From: Stictocephala bisonia
Taxonomy: Eukaryota > Arthropoda > Insecta > Hemiptera > Membracidae
Direction of reading: 5' to 3'
Assembly (NCBI GenBank): GCA_035578905.1
Contig: JAQJVL010000290.1
Location: 792,944 to 856,943, forward strand
DNA length: 64,000 bases
This document shows positions 1 through 12,886 of this stretch, in pieces. Each line of letters begins with the position of its first letter. Position 1 is the stretch's first letter. Below the pieces are notes generated by a model. It searched no databases and was not told the DNA's origin. It worked only from the letters and a program-made list of their open reading frames with translations. The position numbers and the translations under genes were made by a program.

Positions 1-240
1 AATATCATGTAGTGCTAGTTCATACAAACATATAAGAATTAGTATTGCATTATGGGTAAAAAGATACAATGTGTTCGTGCAAGAAGTACTCGACTTTATC
101 CTCTGACACACGACATGCCCTACTTAGAATCTATATTGTGTGCATAACTTAAATAGTTAGTTGTTCTAAAACTGCCAATGGTTGGCTGATAAGGACTTGG
201 TTTCAGAACGTATCATGCATGCTAAGTCCACATAATTTTC

Positions 241-2345
241 AGTGCCAATTGACCTACTCAAGTTTATGTGAGATGTGATGCATTCTGTTTATGCCTCATC
301 GTCATTGTACGACTAAGTACTCATACTTCACATTACCAATTTACCTACTCAAGTTCATGCAAGTTACGGTCTACTCTGTTTATGGCTCATCGTGATTGTT
401 CGGCTAAATATTCATACTTCACATTACCAACTAACTACTCAAGTTCATGCAAGTTACGGTCTATTCTGTTTATGGCTCATCATGATTGTTCGGCTAAATA
501 CTCATACTTCACAGTGCCAATTAACTACTCAAGTTCATGCAAGATACGGTCTACTCTGTTTATGGCTCATCGTGATTGTTCGGCTAAATACTTATACTTC
601 ACAGTGCCAATTAACTACTCAAGTTCATGCAAGTTACGGTCTACTCTGTTTATGCCTCATCGTCATTGTACGACTAAGTACTCATACTTCACATTACCAA
701 TTTACTACTCAAGTTCATGCAAGTTACGGTCTACTCTGTTTATGGCTCATCGTGATTGTTCGGCTAAATACTCGTACTTCACAGTACCAATTAACTACTC
801 AAGTTCATGCAAGTTACGGTCTACTCTGTTTATGCCTCATCGTCATTGTACGACTAAGTACTCATACTTCACATTACCAATTTACTACTCAAGTTCATGC
901 AAGTTACGGTCTACTCTGTTTATGGCTCATCGTGATTGTTCGGCTAAATATTCATACTTCACATTACCAATTAACTACTCAAGTTCATGCAAGTTACAGT
1001 CTACACTGTTTATGGCTCATCGTGATTGTTCGGCTAAATACTTATACTTCACAGTGCCAATTAACTACTCAAGTTCATGCAAGATACGGTCTACTCTGTT
1101 TATGGCTCATCGTGATTGTTCGGCTAAATACTTATACTTCACAGTGCCAATTAACTACTCAAGTTCATGCAAGATACGGTCTACTCTGTTTAAGGCTCAT
1201 CGTGATTGTACGACTAAGTACTTATACTTCACAGTGCCAATTAACTACTCAAGTTCATGCAAGATACGGTCTACTCTGTTTATGGCTCATCGTGATTGTT
1301 CGGCTAAATACTTATACTTCACAGTGCCAATTAACTACTCAAGTTCATGCAAGATACGGTCTACTCTGTTTATGGCTCATCGTGATTGTTAGGCTAAATA
1401 CTTATACTTCACAGTGCCAATTAACTACTCAAGTTCATGCAAGATACGGTCTACTCTGTTTATGGCTCATCGTGATTGTTCGGCTAAATACTTATACTTC
1501 ACAGTGCCAATTAACTACTCAAGTTCATGCAAGATACGGTCTACTCTGTTTATGCCTCATCGTCATTGTACGACTAAGTACTCATACTTCACATTACCAA
1601 TTAACTACTCAAGTTCATGCAAGATATGGTCTACTCTGTTTATGGATCATCGTGATTGTTCGGCAAAATACTCATATTTCACAGTACCAATTTACTACTC
1701 AAGTTCATGCTAGATACGGTCTACTCTGTTTATGCCTCATCGTCATTGTACGACTAAGTACTCATACTTCACATTACCAATTTACTACTCAAGTTCATGC
1801 AAGATATGGTCTACTCTGTTTATGGATCATCGTGATTGTTCGGCAAAATACTCATATTTCACAGTACCAATTTACTACTCAAGTTCATGCTAGATACGGT
1901 CTACTCTGTTTATGGCTCATCGTGATTGTTCGGCTAAATACTCATATTTCACATTACCAATTAACTACTCAAGTTCATGCAAGATACGGTCTACTCTGTT
2001 TATGGCTCATCGTGATTGTTCGGCTAAATACTCATACTTCACAGTGCCAATTAACTACTCAAGTTCATGCAAGATACGGTCTACACTGTTTATGGCTCAT
2101 CGTGATTGTTCGTCTAAATACTCATACTTCACAGTGCCAATTAACTACTCAAGTTCATGCAAGATACGGTCTACTCTGTTTATGGCTCATCGTGATTGTT
2201 CGGCTAAATATTCATACTTCACATTACCAATTAACTACTCAAGTTCATGCAAGATACGGTCTACTCTGTTTATGGCTCATCGTGATTGTTAGGCTAAATA
2301 CTCATACTTCACCGTGCCAATTTACCTACTCAAGTTCATGCAAGT
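241..2345. repeat. 90-bp satellite array, 23 units
   Basis: Units begin at 270, 361, 451 and then every 90 bp to 2251. Partial units flank both ends. The two edge units carry an extra C (tacctactc instead of tactactc) and are 91 bp. Two main unit types differ in the middle: 'cctcatcgtcattgtacgac' and 'ggctcatcgtgattgttcgg'. The first half of the array mostly has 'aagtta' at the unit start and the part after 1081 has 'aagata', so homogenisation is regional. Dimers are duplicated as 180-bp blocks (631-810 with 811-990; 1561-1740 with 1741-1920, the latter sharing private changes). Because 90 is a multiple of 3, two forward frames stay open for long stretches; I treat these as by-products. Confidence 0.97.
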
Positions 2346-3605
2346 TGTTGTACGTTACACGAAAGCCGACTAACAAGATAATACTGCCAATGGGTTTACA
2401 CTACGTTTGTAATTCTCAGAATAAGAAATTGAAGAGGACATTCCAATGTAATATATGCAACCCTAATTTAAGTATATTTTGTGAACACTTGATTACGTAA
2501 AATTATCAATCCAATTTATTTTAAATTTATAACTAGTGTTTTTTAATTGACAATAAAGTAGAGGGGAATTAATTGGATACTAACTACTTTTGTTTTTAAA
2601 TGAATACAACAAACGTCACGTTACATTTACATGTTGCTGTGGTCTGTTGAACTTACTTATGTTCCCAATAAGTTAAATGGCAACAAAATTGTCGTTTAAA
2701 ATGAACATGTTTCGTTTAAAAAAAATTCTATAGTTAATAATTCTTTAAGGAGCGTTTAACTTAATCTGCATCGTTAATATAAAACAATAACGTTTTATGT
2801 TTTTAAACATGTGCATTAGTTTGGTTACTTTGTTTATTTTCTATAAACAGTTTGACAATTCGCTTGTTAAAAAAAACAAAAAAAGACGTGTTCCAAATAT
2901 ATTGAAGGATTAAAGAAAAACGTCTAGTTTAAATTTTAAAAATTTGTTTAGTTTCTGACAAGTCTGTGTCTATTATTTATTCTGAAGAAGTTTCAATAAA
3001 AAATAGTCTTATCTACAGTCCATCTAAATAAATATTTCGAGTAATCTTTCTTTACTTATACCATAATTTTTTATTTTACTACAGAGTTAAATATACTGAA
3101 CATTTTGGGATAGTATGGCAAGCTAGGTACACACAAATTTAGATTATTAAACAATCCAATTTTAGAAACTCCAATTTAAAGTATAATAAATATTAAAACT
3201 AATTTAGGGTCCTTTAGTTAGACCGTAAGATGAATCATAGTCTGCAAGGATAAAGACTGAAACACCATACATTTATAAGGGTCTGTAAGTTAATGATTTG
3301 AAGTTAATTAATGACAAATTTGTAAGTTAGTGATTTTGTAGCAGAAATTTTAAATACTTTAATAAAGGTTACAAAGTGAGTGTTATATAAATTAGAAGTT
3401 CTGAAACTGTTATATTGTGAAATCTGTTATGCGTTATAGATTATAATACAAATATAATTTATTTCCTAACAAAACCATACAATAACTCTATACATATAAC
3501 TTAGGGATCCTACTGCTAGATATGCACATACCTTGAGAGGCATATCGTAGATAACTTTAACTAGTACATGGGAGGTGAAACCTGCCATATAGGCCTACAG
3601 GGTTG
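2346..3605. other. AT-rich DNA, no gene seen
   Basis: No coding region, repeat family or RNA gene was recognised. There are many short A and T runs. Confidence 0.6.
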
Positions 3606-3611
3606 GAAGTA

Positions 3612-3795
3612 AACTTCCTTCAATGAGTGAAATAATAAGATTCGATGATTGGACCCTGAACTCCACAGTTTGAGGCCTTAGTCTGAGACATCACAACGGC
3701 TATTGAAGTTTCTTCAACGAGTGAAGTACCGAGATTCGATGATTGGACCCTGCACTCCACAGTTTGAGGCCTTAGTCTGAGCCATCACACTCGTA
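3612..3795. repeat. 94-bp tandem duplication
   Basis: The block containing 'ttcgatgattggaccctg' and 'ccacagtttgaggccttag' occurs twice, with matching positions at 3641 and 3735 (offset 94). Both copies start with a 'ttcaaYgagtgaa' motif and end near 'catcaca'. The copies differ at only a few positions in their second half. No function is evident. Confidence 0.9.
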
Positions 3796-6700
3796 ACTAA
3801 ACTATTTTTTTTTTGCCACAATTTACTTCCCTTTTACAGTATGGGGTGATTTACAGTATGTGACGCTAATACCTACCACATAAATTTGGCCTCTTGTTTG
3901 CTTCATTATGGTCAAATTTAATATGTTTCAATTGCTCGGTGATATAATGCAGATTTTCATTTTCACTGCTGATGTCTAGTATTTACATTTTCGCAGAATT
4001 TCATTTTGATTTCAATATGTATGGAGTTATTGTCGAGCACTTACTCCCCCAGTTTTCCATGTCATGGCTGGACCAAAACCTTGTCAGTTCCTCCCTCATT
4101 TCCCCTAAATATTCCAGGATAAACGTATTAATTATTACAAAAGATTTATAAAGAGATACATTAGTTGTAATAAATCTGTAACTGCTGCTAAGTAGTTTGA
4201 TGCAGTCATAAGAGAGAGACCTCTGTTTTTTTATCTGTGGAAAAACCCACCGTCAAAGTGTTGAAAATTCATTTGACTTTTGAATTCCTTAGTCAACCTG
4301 AGATCCACATTTTTCGTTAGGTTTCCAATTTATGTACAATTTAAACACGATGTTTCAGGCAATCCAACCGAAATTTAAAGTAAATGAATCAAGAACGTGC
4401 ATTAATTACGTTTTCCGTGAGATTCTGTGGAAATAATCCTGCAGGTACATTTCCACTGGGATTATACTATTTTTCACTTTTCATCATACCCAGGAGATTG
4501 ACTCATGATAAGAAGTGTGACATGTACTGTAAAAATACTGATTAGAATACTAATGGCAGTTGAAGAATTTTATCTCAACAACCACTAACATCACATATGA
4601 ACTTTCCCTGAAGTGAACTTCATTCATTAAGCTAAAAATAAAAGTTGAAAACTAAGGAATATGTTATGAAACAAGCAAGGAAGTTTGGAACCCATTACGA
4701 GGATGCAAACTCCCAGACGAGTTCTAAGTAGAAAGTTTTCGGTATATAAAACACATTAAACCTAATGGCAATTACAGGTACTATGTGCTCATGCATGTTA
4801 CACTAGAAGCATTCTTAATATAATTTGAACTATGATAAAGTAGCTTAAATGTAGTGCTTAACAAAAATATTTTAACTGAAAACTGCTAAGTAATATTGAA
4901 GGTGCACAATAGTTTCAGCATTGATATGATTTTTGAAAAACTGTACACCTATTAGTTTCGTCCAACAGTTCAAATAATGCTCAGTATTGAGACGGCTTTT
5001 TAAATTTTATCTATTTAATTGTAGAATTTTGTTTTATTGATTATGCTTGGCAATAAAACTATTTTGTTTCTAGCGGTAACTTCCAATACAGCAATCTAGA
5101 TTCCATCCCTTAATACCCACGTGGTACTTTGGGGCGATGATTTTTCTTTTTCAATATTAATTTCAGAGCTATGTTTTCATACATTTCTGAAAATGGTATA
5201 TTAAGTATAGTCCTCCCCCCAACAGCAACAATCCCTGTAACTTTAGTCCATAGGAATTGTAAAGAATTGTAAATATGTTGTTGGGCTCTGCACTCAACCT
5301 CAAAACGCTTGTTTCTTAAATGAAGATATTAATTACATTTTATCATAGGTCAAGGTGTAATTTCAAATTATACACATATAATTAAAGTTGCAATACTTTC
5401 AATGGGAAAATATGGAATGAAGAAAAACTTAAATTAAAAGAATTATAATGTTCAAAACCAACACTCCAGAAATTATAACAAACGAGAACAATGTTCGTAT
5501 AGATATGTGAATACATTTTAAGATCTTTCATGATAGTTTATTCCTTCACCAATAATTTGTTGACAATTTGTCACTTATAATTTCGTTGAAAAAAATAAAA
5601 TAAGTACAAACGTTTAAAATTATATTCATAATATATCTTGTTACTTTCTATCTGAGAAAAGTGTCTCTAAATGCGATCAAAATATTCAGATTTGTAATAA
5701 TTTAGGGATAAGACAATTTACGATAAGTATCTTAGAATGAGAAAACCTGTTAATCTGAAATAAATTTTATATTCATAAAATGTATGAAGAATCATACATT
5801 TTATGAATATGATTCGTAAATGTTTCATCAAAAACAAACCATCTTCACAAATATCTAATACTGAATTGGTATCTCATGAATTCTGGTGACGAATTTCTGA
5901 TCAGGTCAATAAGCTACAAGTCCGTATTGAAAAACCTGTAGGGTATTACCAAAGTTAAAATATCCTTTTACGATACAAAGCACTGTTACAATGTTGACAA
6001 ATAATCTTAGTGTAAAAGAAAACTCCACTTTATATTCAAAGGAACATTGAAATTATTTTAATAACATATATTCAATGAATATAATTAAATGATGAGCTTT
6101 TCCAAATATTTTAAACTCCAACCATTCTAAGTGAATTTTAATTTGTTAATACATTTTATTTTAAATGTTTAACATTTCACAATTGTCATTTGCATTAAAG
6201 AAATTCTGTCAGGAGTCATAACCTCCGATATACTGAAATGGGAAACTCACTTATGACCGTCATTCCTCTTTTATTTTGTGTCCATCAAATAAATGTCACA
6301 ATTGAAAGTGGGAGAACTGAAATGAAAAACTTTATCAATACAGAGCAGGTATGAGGTCTGCCACATTCACTTGTACGTGTTCGGTGACTCCAGAATTGAA
6401 CAAGGATTTTCCTATATTAATAGAAAAGCAATTTTGATGTGCAATGTTGCTGCCTTTCCTGTTAGTAATGAAACAGATTTCTTTATTAATAAACCAAACA
6501 ATATACAGTACTTCTGATTGGAATTGTTTAGTGCATAATAGTAGACTTAATATAACTCTTTACTTATAAATTATAAAAGATGTAGTTATACATGAACTTA
6601 TAAATTTTATTAGACCATACATCAGACCAAAATAAGAAATTATTGGAAAATGCCAAAGAAAAATTATACTGGCATTATTAATAAAGTGGAATCATCCCAA

Positions 6701-7019
6701 TAACTAAATTGGGGCAATATACAAATTACATCAAACAGGAATTGTAATAATATGCTTTAAACACTGTGAGAACAATTTAAATTACGTAAAATAGATGAGT
6801 ATATAAAAAGATGAGTAAAGGCCAACAAATACATAGTTTGGTATTAATACAACAAACAAATGTTATAAAATATGTTCTGATATGTTTGATTAGAATCACT
6901 GTACTCTTTTTTTATGTTATGTGTTTTGTTTTTTAATTATTAATATATTTGAATAATGTCTTATTACAGCATTATTACAATAACACATTAATAATATATA
7001 AATATGAATAGTAGCGGCA
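3796..7019. other. AT-rich DNA with one perfect hairpin
   Basis: Nothing was recognised apart from the inverted repeat at 5769-5810, listed separately. Short open frames here have no recognisable domain. Confidence 0.55.
5769..5810. repeat. Perfect inverted repeat, 19-bp arms, 4-nt spacer
   Basis: The arm 5769-5787 (atattcataaaatgtatga) is exactly complementary to 5792-5810, with spacer 'agaa'. It lies in AT-rich DNA with no flanking element that would make it a transposon end. Confidence 0.95.
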
Positions 7020-7270
7020 CGCATGTCTAGGACTACACTCGTCCTCGTCAACTTCCTATTGACAGTCTCTCTTGCCAGGAGTCCTCCTTCCTCCAGCCCA
7101 TGCCTCATGTCCCCGAACAGTGGCCTCAGTAGAGGCTCCTTCCATGAACACAAATGGCTTTTAAGATGTAAGAGCTAGCATTGCCAAAGAGGCTATACAC
7201 CGGCTGCTGGGAAGGGAAGCCACGTCTTTGCCAGCTACGCTGGCTTGGGCTCCTATACTACGAGTATATT
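7020..7270. other. GC-richer island of unknown origin
   Basis: This stretch has clearly higher GC than its surroundings. It contains open frames of 78 codons (minus, 6917-7153) and 63 codons (plus, 7181-7372). Neither product has a domain I recognise. It may be an old transposon fragment. Confidence 0.3.
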
Positions 7271-7468
7271 CATTTAACAGGGTTGTTGAGCAAGTCATAT
7301 TTTTTCAGCCATATCAGGATGGTGGCCACCAAAAGGACTTACAGATATATAAGCAAGAAAACAGTAATTTAAGAAAAAAAATTATTGCAAATTGACAGAT
7401 AATGACGTTTCAATAATGGAGTCGCATATAATCTGATTAATCCACATTATCGGCAACGTTATTGAATC

Positions 7469-7965
7469 GTGAAGGCCTGATGCCAGGGGTGTACGACCCC
7501 TGTGGGAGGGGTTGTGAAGGCCTGATGCCATGGTTGTGCGACCCCTGTGGGAGGGTTTGTGAAGGCCAGATGCCAGCGGTGTGCGCCCCTATGGGAGGGA
7601 TTGGTTAAAGTCTGATGTCAGGGTTGTGATCCCTGGAAGAGGGGTTGTGACAGCCTGATTCCAGGGGTGTACGACCCCTGTGGGAGAGATTTTTACGGCC
7701 TGACTCGAGGAGTGTGTGAACATAGTGGAAGGGATTGTTAAGGCCTGATGCTATGGTTGTGTGACCCCTGTGGGAGAGACTGAGAAGGCATGATGTCAGG
7801 GGTGTGTGTCCCCTGTAGAAGGAGCTGTGGTAGCCTTATGCCAGGGTTGTACAACCCTTGTAGGAGGGATTGTGAAGGCCTGATGCCAGTGGTGTGCGAC
7901 TTCTGTGGGAGATATTGTGAAGGCCTGATGCTTGTGTTGTGTGACCCCTATGGGAGGGAGTCACA
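7469..7965. repeat. 45-bp minisatellite, 11 units
   Basis: Units of the form gtgaaggcctgatgcc(a)ggggtgt... start at 7469, 7514, 7559, 7604, 7647, 7692, 7737, 7782, 7827, 7872 and 7917. One spacing is 43 bp; the rest are 45. Well-preserved units contain a small inverted repeat, CAGGGGT-gtacg-ACCCCTG. A 69-codon frame at 7790-7999 is a by-product of the multiple-of-3 period. Confidence 0.95.
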
Positions 7966-8010
7966 CTCCTCACCACAATACTATTTTACACTTATGTAAG
8001 ATGCCATAAT

Positions 8011-8052
8011 ATTTACTTTAGTCACACACTTTTGTATGTGACTAAAGTAAAT
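8011..8052. repeat. Inverted repeat, 15-bp arms
   Basis: The arm 8011-8025 (atttactttagtcac) is complementary to 8038-8052, with a 12-nt spacer. It sits just beyond the 45-bp minisatellite. No terminator or transposon role can be assigned. Confidence 0.85.
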
Positions 8053-8231
8053 TTCACACAAAATGGTTTTTGAATTAAAAACTTTAAATATTCCATAGGC
8101 ATTATCTGGAGTATTTATTCATTAAATATATAACTCGATATTCTACCAAGTTATCTTCTATTTATAAGATGGGTCTTTGGATATCATGTGACTAAACGTG
8201 TGAAACTGTATTTAGTGAAATCTCCTTCACC

Positions 8232-8330
8232 AGTAAGTACTTACAGTATCTACACTCATCACTTTCATTCGAAATCCATATTCGCCCATATATTTATGAT
8301 CGGCCATAGAATAAATAAATTAAAATACTT
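8232..8330 (+). mobile_element. SINE 3'-tail fragment
   Basis: The stretch with 'tctacactcatcac', 'tccatattcgcccatat', 'gatcggc' and then 'aataaataaa' matches the 3' part of the SINE copies at 29460-29750 and, in reverse, 58017-58482. No tRNA-like head is present, so this copy is 5' truncated. A 60-codon frame across it is incidental. Confidence 0.75.
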
Positions 8331-10806
8331 GATAAAAATCATGTTCTGTCAAAAATATATACGCCTGTAATACTTTAGAATGCAAAGACAACATCTGTGT
8401 AGAGCAGTGCAAAAATTACCATGCAACTGGCATTTCAGTTTGTTACTTTGTTTCTGACTAGTCTTCCGAGCAGATTTAATGAAACTCTGGTGACTGAAAG
8501 TTGAACAAGTAGGTCTTGGTGTCAGGGGTTATTTACAAATTAAGGAAATTCTTCCTACATAATTTCAGGAATAAACATAAACTCATTATTATGTGTTTAA
8601 TGACAAGAGACTAAGTACCATACTCATGCCTGAAGATAATCACTAGATCTACTATCGGTAGACCTATAATTAACCATTTTGTAACAATTAGTGTTGCCAA
8701 AATGTTTAAAAAAATCAAATAATTTTATTACATCCTATTAATTAGCTTAACAGTTTCGACAAATGTAGTAAATGTTCAAGAAAAAACGTTACAATTAACA
8801 GAGAATTTCACTTGAGCAACATAAAAATATTAATTACAGTAAGTACGATACCTGATTAGTCACACTTTTAGAGGCTAATGGTAGTTTTGCATAAACAAAA
8901 ACTATTTTGTTTACTTACCACAAACCTCTAATACTGTACAAGATAATGCATGAACTTTGAAAATTAGACTATAAGGCATAAGTGTAGAACACAATATAAC
9001 TCAAGTACCTTATACGACTAAGTACATAAGAGGAATAAGTACTTGCTAATAATATTGCCTCTTATTAATTGTAATAATCATAATGTGGCAATGTGTTTTT
9101 CTTAGTTTTTGAATACTGTTTTTAATTAGAATTGTTAAAAATCTAATAATTAAAACAGTTCTTCTTTTAGTTGTATGGTAAAATATCTTTTCATTTTGCC
9201 TTATTATAATATTCCATGTTATGTTAGAACAGGATTGATCTATTTTAGAACAACATGATAGCTATATCCTAAAAGTCAAACCAATAGGACCCACAGTATT
9301 CATTTCAATGTGATTAGAGGACTAGGGTATAAGGACGCAAATTTCAAGATGAAACAAAGCAGGACATTTTTCTACATAATTATATAACAATGTGTTCAAT
9401 TTCTATGTCAATATATTGTCAACAATAAGAAAAACGTATTGATGTTTAATAATAAAATAACTCAATGAGATAAACAAACAATGTAGGTAATATTTAAATC
9501 TTTTTGAAAGTAGAATGAATTAGCCATATGTATGCATCTATTAATTCGCAGTCAAATGTTGACGCTAAGTAGATGAATACGTAATCCTAACAGTTATAAT
9601 ACAAACATTGTTTTAGACGGCGTACATTGGTTTTTTAGGTTTCACGAATTTCAAGAATAGGTTTTGGTTTGAAAAACGTATCTATATTGTCCTAGATAAT
9701 AGTGATGGTGAATCTCAGACCATTAACTGAGGTAATTAATTCATAATATCCATGTTTCTATTTATTTCGTTTACAGACTGTTGAAAAGCAATGGATTTAT
9801 AATGCATGTAATATAATGTTAGAACCATCAGGAATTAGCTAATCACAAAAAGATGTTTAAATACGAACTACATTAAAATAAGTTACAAATGTATTTGAAC
9901 CAAACATAACTAATACTAGTTAGTTAGATTGTTTTATAAACTACTCTTATAATAACTCTTGAGTATAGTATTATTTTCATACGTTTAATGTGTGAAGTAA
10001 ATAATAAAAAATAAAATAAAAAACGCCCCATTGTAAGTTTATACGAAATAACTAAAAGACAATCTTCACACCTTCACATTGATTGTTCCGTTTAAGCGAC
10101 CATTTACGTACTTCAACCAATTGAATGAAACACATTTTGTATTGAGAATTTTGTTTGTTTTTTGTTGTTTTTTAACAAATTTCTTTTATTTTGTTTACAG
10201 GAAAATTACTTACTGAATAACTTCTTATATTTTAAGTCCATGTACTAAATACTCAATTAGGATGACTATCTAAATATTTTGCTTTGTTTTAATTTAAAAT
10301 TAATTATGCTTGCTTTAATTTTAACAAAATTCAATAAAAATTATTTATTTTGTCATGATATCCTTCAAGATTGTTTTTTCCATTCTTTGGAGTAAGTCAA
10401 CTTTTGAGATCAGATGTTCCAGCATGGAAAACATGCTTCACAAACTTTATTTTTCCTGTAACGATCATTCCTGTGGGTTCGCTTTGATGCTTAAAGCTGT
10501 AAACGCTCAACTAGTTTAACCCTATTTATCAATATTTGCAAATTTTGGTCCTAGCACTCTTTTGGAATTAAAGTGAATTGGACATTTTGAAGTTTATCTG
10601 GTAGGTATTACTTTGTACACAACATGTGTTATTTGTTGTATCTGAGAAAATGCTGTATTATGCTTGTTTGTAAACATTTAAATAAAAAAGGACTTGAAAA
10701 AATGTAATATAAAATTACGTTACCATTTAGGCATCAAAAGATTCACCGCTTATCTCAAAACTTTAAGTCATGAGATAATGATGTTACAGTTATTTATATC
10801 TTCGCT
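8331..10806. other. AT-rich DNA, no gene seen
   Basis: No coding region, tandem repeat or recognisable mobile element was found on either strand. Confidence 0.55.
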
Positions 10807-11090
10807 CATCTGTATAGTGTATATTACGGATACAATAGGTCAAAGGGTCTGTTCTCCTTAGAGATAAGGTACAATTACTGTTATCAGTTCAGCAGCCATC
10901 ACCTGTTATCTCAATACTATACATCAATGATGATGATGATGTCACAGTTTGAGTTATATCAGGTGCACATCTGTATAGTACTTATTAGGGACACAGTAGA
11001 TCAAAGAGTCTGTTTTCCTTAGAGATAAAGTACAATTACTGGATCAGTTCAGAAGCCATCACCTGTTATCTCAATACTATACGAGACGAG
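10807..11090. repeat. 161-bp tandem dimer, related to the 19.5-kb array
   Basis: 'catctgtatag' recurs at 10807 and 10968. Both units contain 'tcagttcagMagccatcacc' followed by 'ttatctcaata'. The same two blocks occur in the array at 19476-20225, so the loci share ancestry. The first unit carries a short GATGATGATG run near 10927. Confidence 0.85.
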
Positions 11091-11204
11091 TGCCTGGCAC
11101 ACTACTGATATGTATAATTACAATTAGAATATTATAATAAATAATTATAGTAGATTGAAAAAAATATATAAATACTTTAGAAAATGTATCAACATTGGAA
11201 TTCA

Positions 11205-11420
11205 CCTAAAGAGTAAGTCAACAGTGCTAGTCCATTGTTTGGGAATTTCCTTTCTAAGCGTTATTGAAGTCGGTTAAGAGGCCATAACTCAGAGAGAAAA
11301 TGTAAAGGGATGGTTGGGGTGATGGTAACACGTGTTGGAAACTGCTCTCCCCACTTGGCGGGCTTAGACACATGGCTGTTTGATACAGCTTTATTGTTTG
11401 CTTCTAAAGCCATGCTTGTG
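11205..11420. repeat. Dispersed repeat related to 21762-21945
   Basis: Shared blocks with the 21.8-kb copy include 'ggtaacacRtgtYgg' and 'tttgatacagctttattgtt', in the same order and similar spacing. No terminal repeats or coding domain could be seen, so the class is unknown. Confidence 0.65.
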
Positions 11421-11995
11421 CTTCACGCTGGATTTTATAAATCCTGTCTGTTGGATAAAATATAGTAAAAATATAATAATCTGAAATAAATAAAGTGTGG
11501 TAACAAGACCATAAACAAAGAGACTTTTTGGAAATATCGAGTATACGATGTTTAGTAATTATTTATTAGCACATACGTTACTTGATCGTTTACATAACGT
11601 AAGACACATTTTAGAATTGAATTTATTGATGAAAATGTATTTTATCAATTCTATCAAAGAGTAGTGTATTGTCCTCGTTTGATTAATGGCAATAGGAGAG
11701 AATTAGTACCGTACCGTAAACTACTAAGATCTGAAGTCATAAAGAGTGAAAAATTTAATAATAAACACAATATTAGTTATTTATCTTATTATTGATCTGA
11801 TATAAATATAAATTCAATCATCAAATACTGAGCACAACTTCTTTTAGAGTCAAATGGCCCCAGCATCCTATAGAACCATTACTATTTCCTCTTCTATCTA
11901 TAATTATTTCTATTTTTAAGAACGATGGGTAATAATGGGTAAAATACTCTTCTTTCAATATCCGGACCTTTTCTGTTAATTAACTAACACTAATG
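11421..11995. other. AT-rich DNA, no gene seen
   Basis: Nothing recognisable was found in this interval. Confidence 0.55.
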
Positions 11996-12321
11996 TTTCC
12001 GTTACTTCACTACCACTATTTTTTTTTTTTTTTATCGCAATTACGGTTAAGTCAGGTTAGGTTAGGTTAGGATAGGTGGCTACTAAATTTGAACACAAAC
12101 TGGTAAATACAATGACTGAATTACCACCGAATGCGTTCTCCGTGTGTAAGTTCTTGAAAAGCGATAAGATAAGGCCAGTGATATCGGATTTCTAGCGGAT
12201 AAGGAATTCCACAGTGCACGTAAAAATGATTGGGGAACAGTTTATAGAGCAATAGAATATTTATCAAGCAGTAGTGAATTAACGGAAGCAAAAAAAGTAG
12301 GGATAGTGAATTAACAGAAAA
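11996..12321 (+). mobile_element. MITE-like element, copy 1
   Basis: The left end has 'tttccgttacttcactacc' and the right end has 'tagtgaattaacagaaaa', giving terminal inverted repeats. The right end carries a second internal copy of the terminal motif (gtagtgaattaacggaa at 12271-12287). A run of GGTTA units lies inside at about 12054-12075. The interior matches copies at 40534-40883 (same strand) and 46623-46942 (opposite strand). The frame that is open in copy 2 has an in-frame stop here, so this copy encodes nothing. Mobilisation would need a transposase from elsewhere. Confidence 0.8.
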
Positions 12322-12885
12322 GATCCTTATATCCTATAACTAGTTTATAATTTATGGTATGCTGTCCTATTAGGGACTTATAAATCTCAAAATTGTTATC
12401 TGTGATGCTTGTTCCAATCTTTAAGTTAAGATAAACTAGTATTTATGGAAGTAACCATTCCACAGATAAAACTAAAAAGTATTTCCATGTGTCTTTGAAT
12501 CAATAATAAAAGTTAGTATTAAATGTTTGCTTTCACTCAAAAGTGCACCTTAAAACCGGATCGATTATTCTTGAGTTTATTAATCGATTATTTACTATCG
12601 ATTATTCTTCAATTATTAATGAGTTTATTCTACCTACATAAATAATGGTATAATAATTTTGGATTCTTTTAAATATAATAGTGGATATTTACTATTATAT
12701 AACCAAGTTCTAATTCTATTTACTTATTACTCTTTTTAAGATGTAACAAAAAATAAATATAAGAATACGTTATTGCAAATAATTAAACTTGTTTTAAAAC
12801 TTAAAAGTCTTTGACAAATGCATAAGAATATAACATAAGAATGAAATAATTTAGTAGTTGATTAAAAAGAATTATTAAAAAATCT
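12322..12885. other. AT-rich DNA, no gene seen
   Basis: A motif 'cgattattctt' recurs near 12562 and 12598. Otherwise nothing was recognised. Confidence 0.5.
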
Positions 12886-12886
12886 A

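Noticed and set aside
392..2500. 702-codon open frame across the 90-bp satellite as a repeat protein
   Set aside because: A second frame is also open over long stretches, the unit is a multiple of 3, units differ by many amino-acid changes, and there is no signal or domain.
7790..7999. Cys-rich 69-residue product of the 45-bp minisatellite
   Set aside because: It is a by-product of an in-frame period; the array itself explains it.
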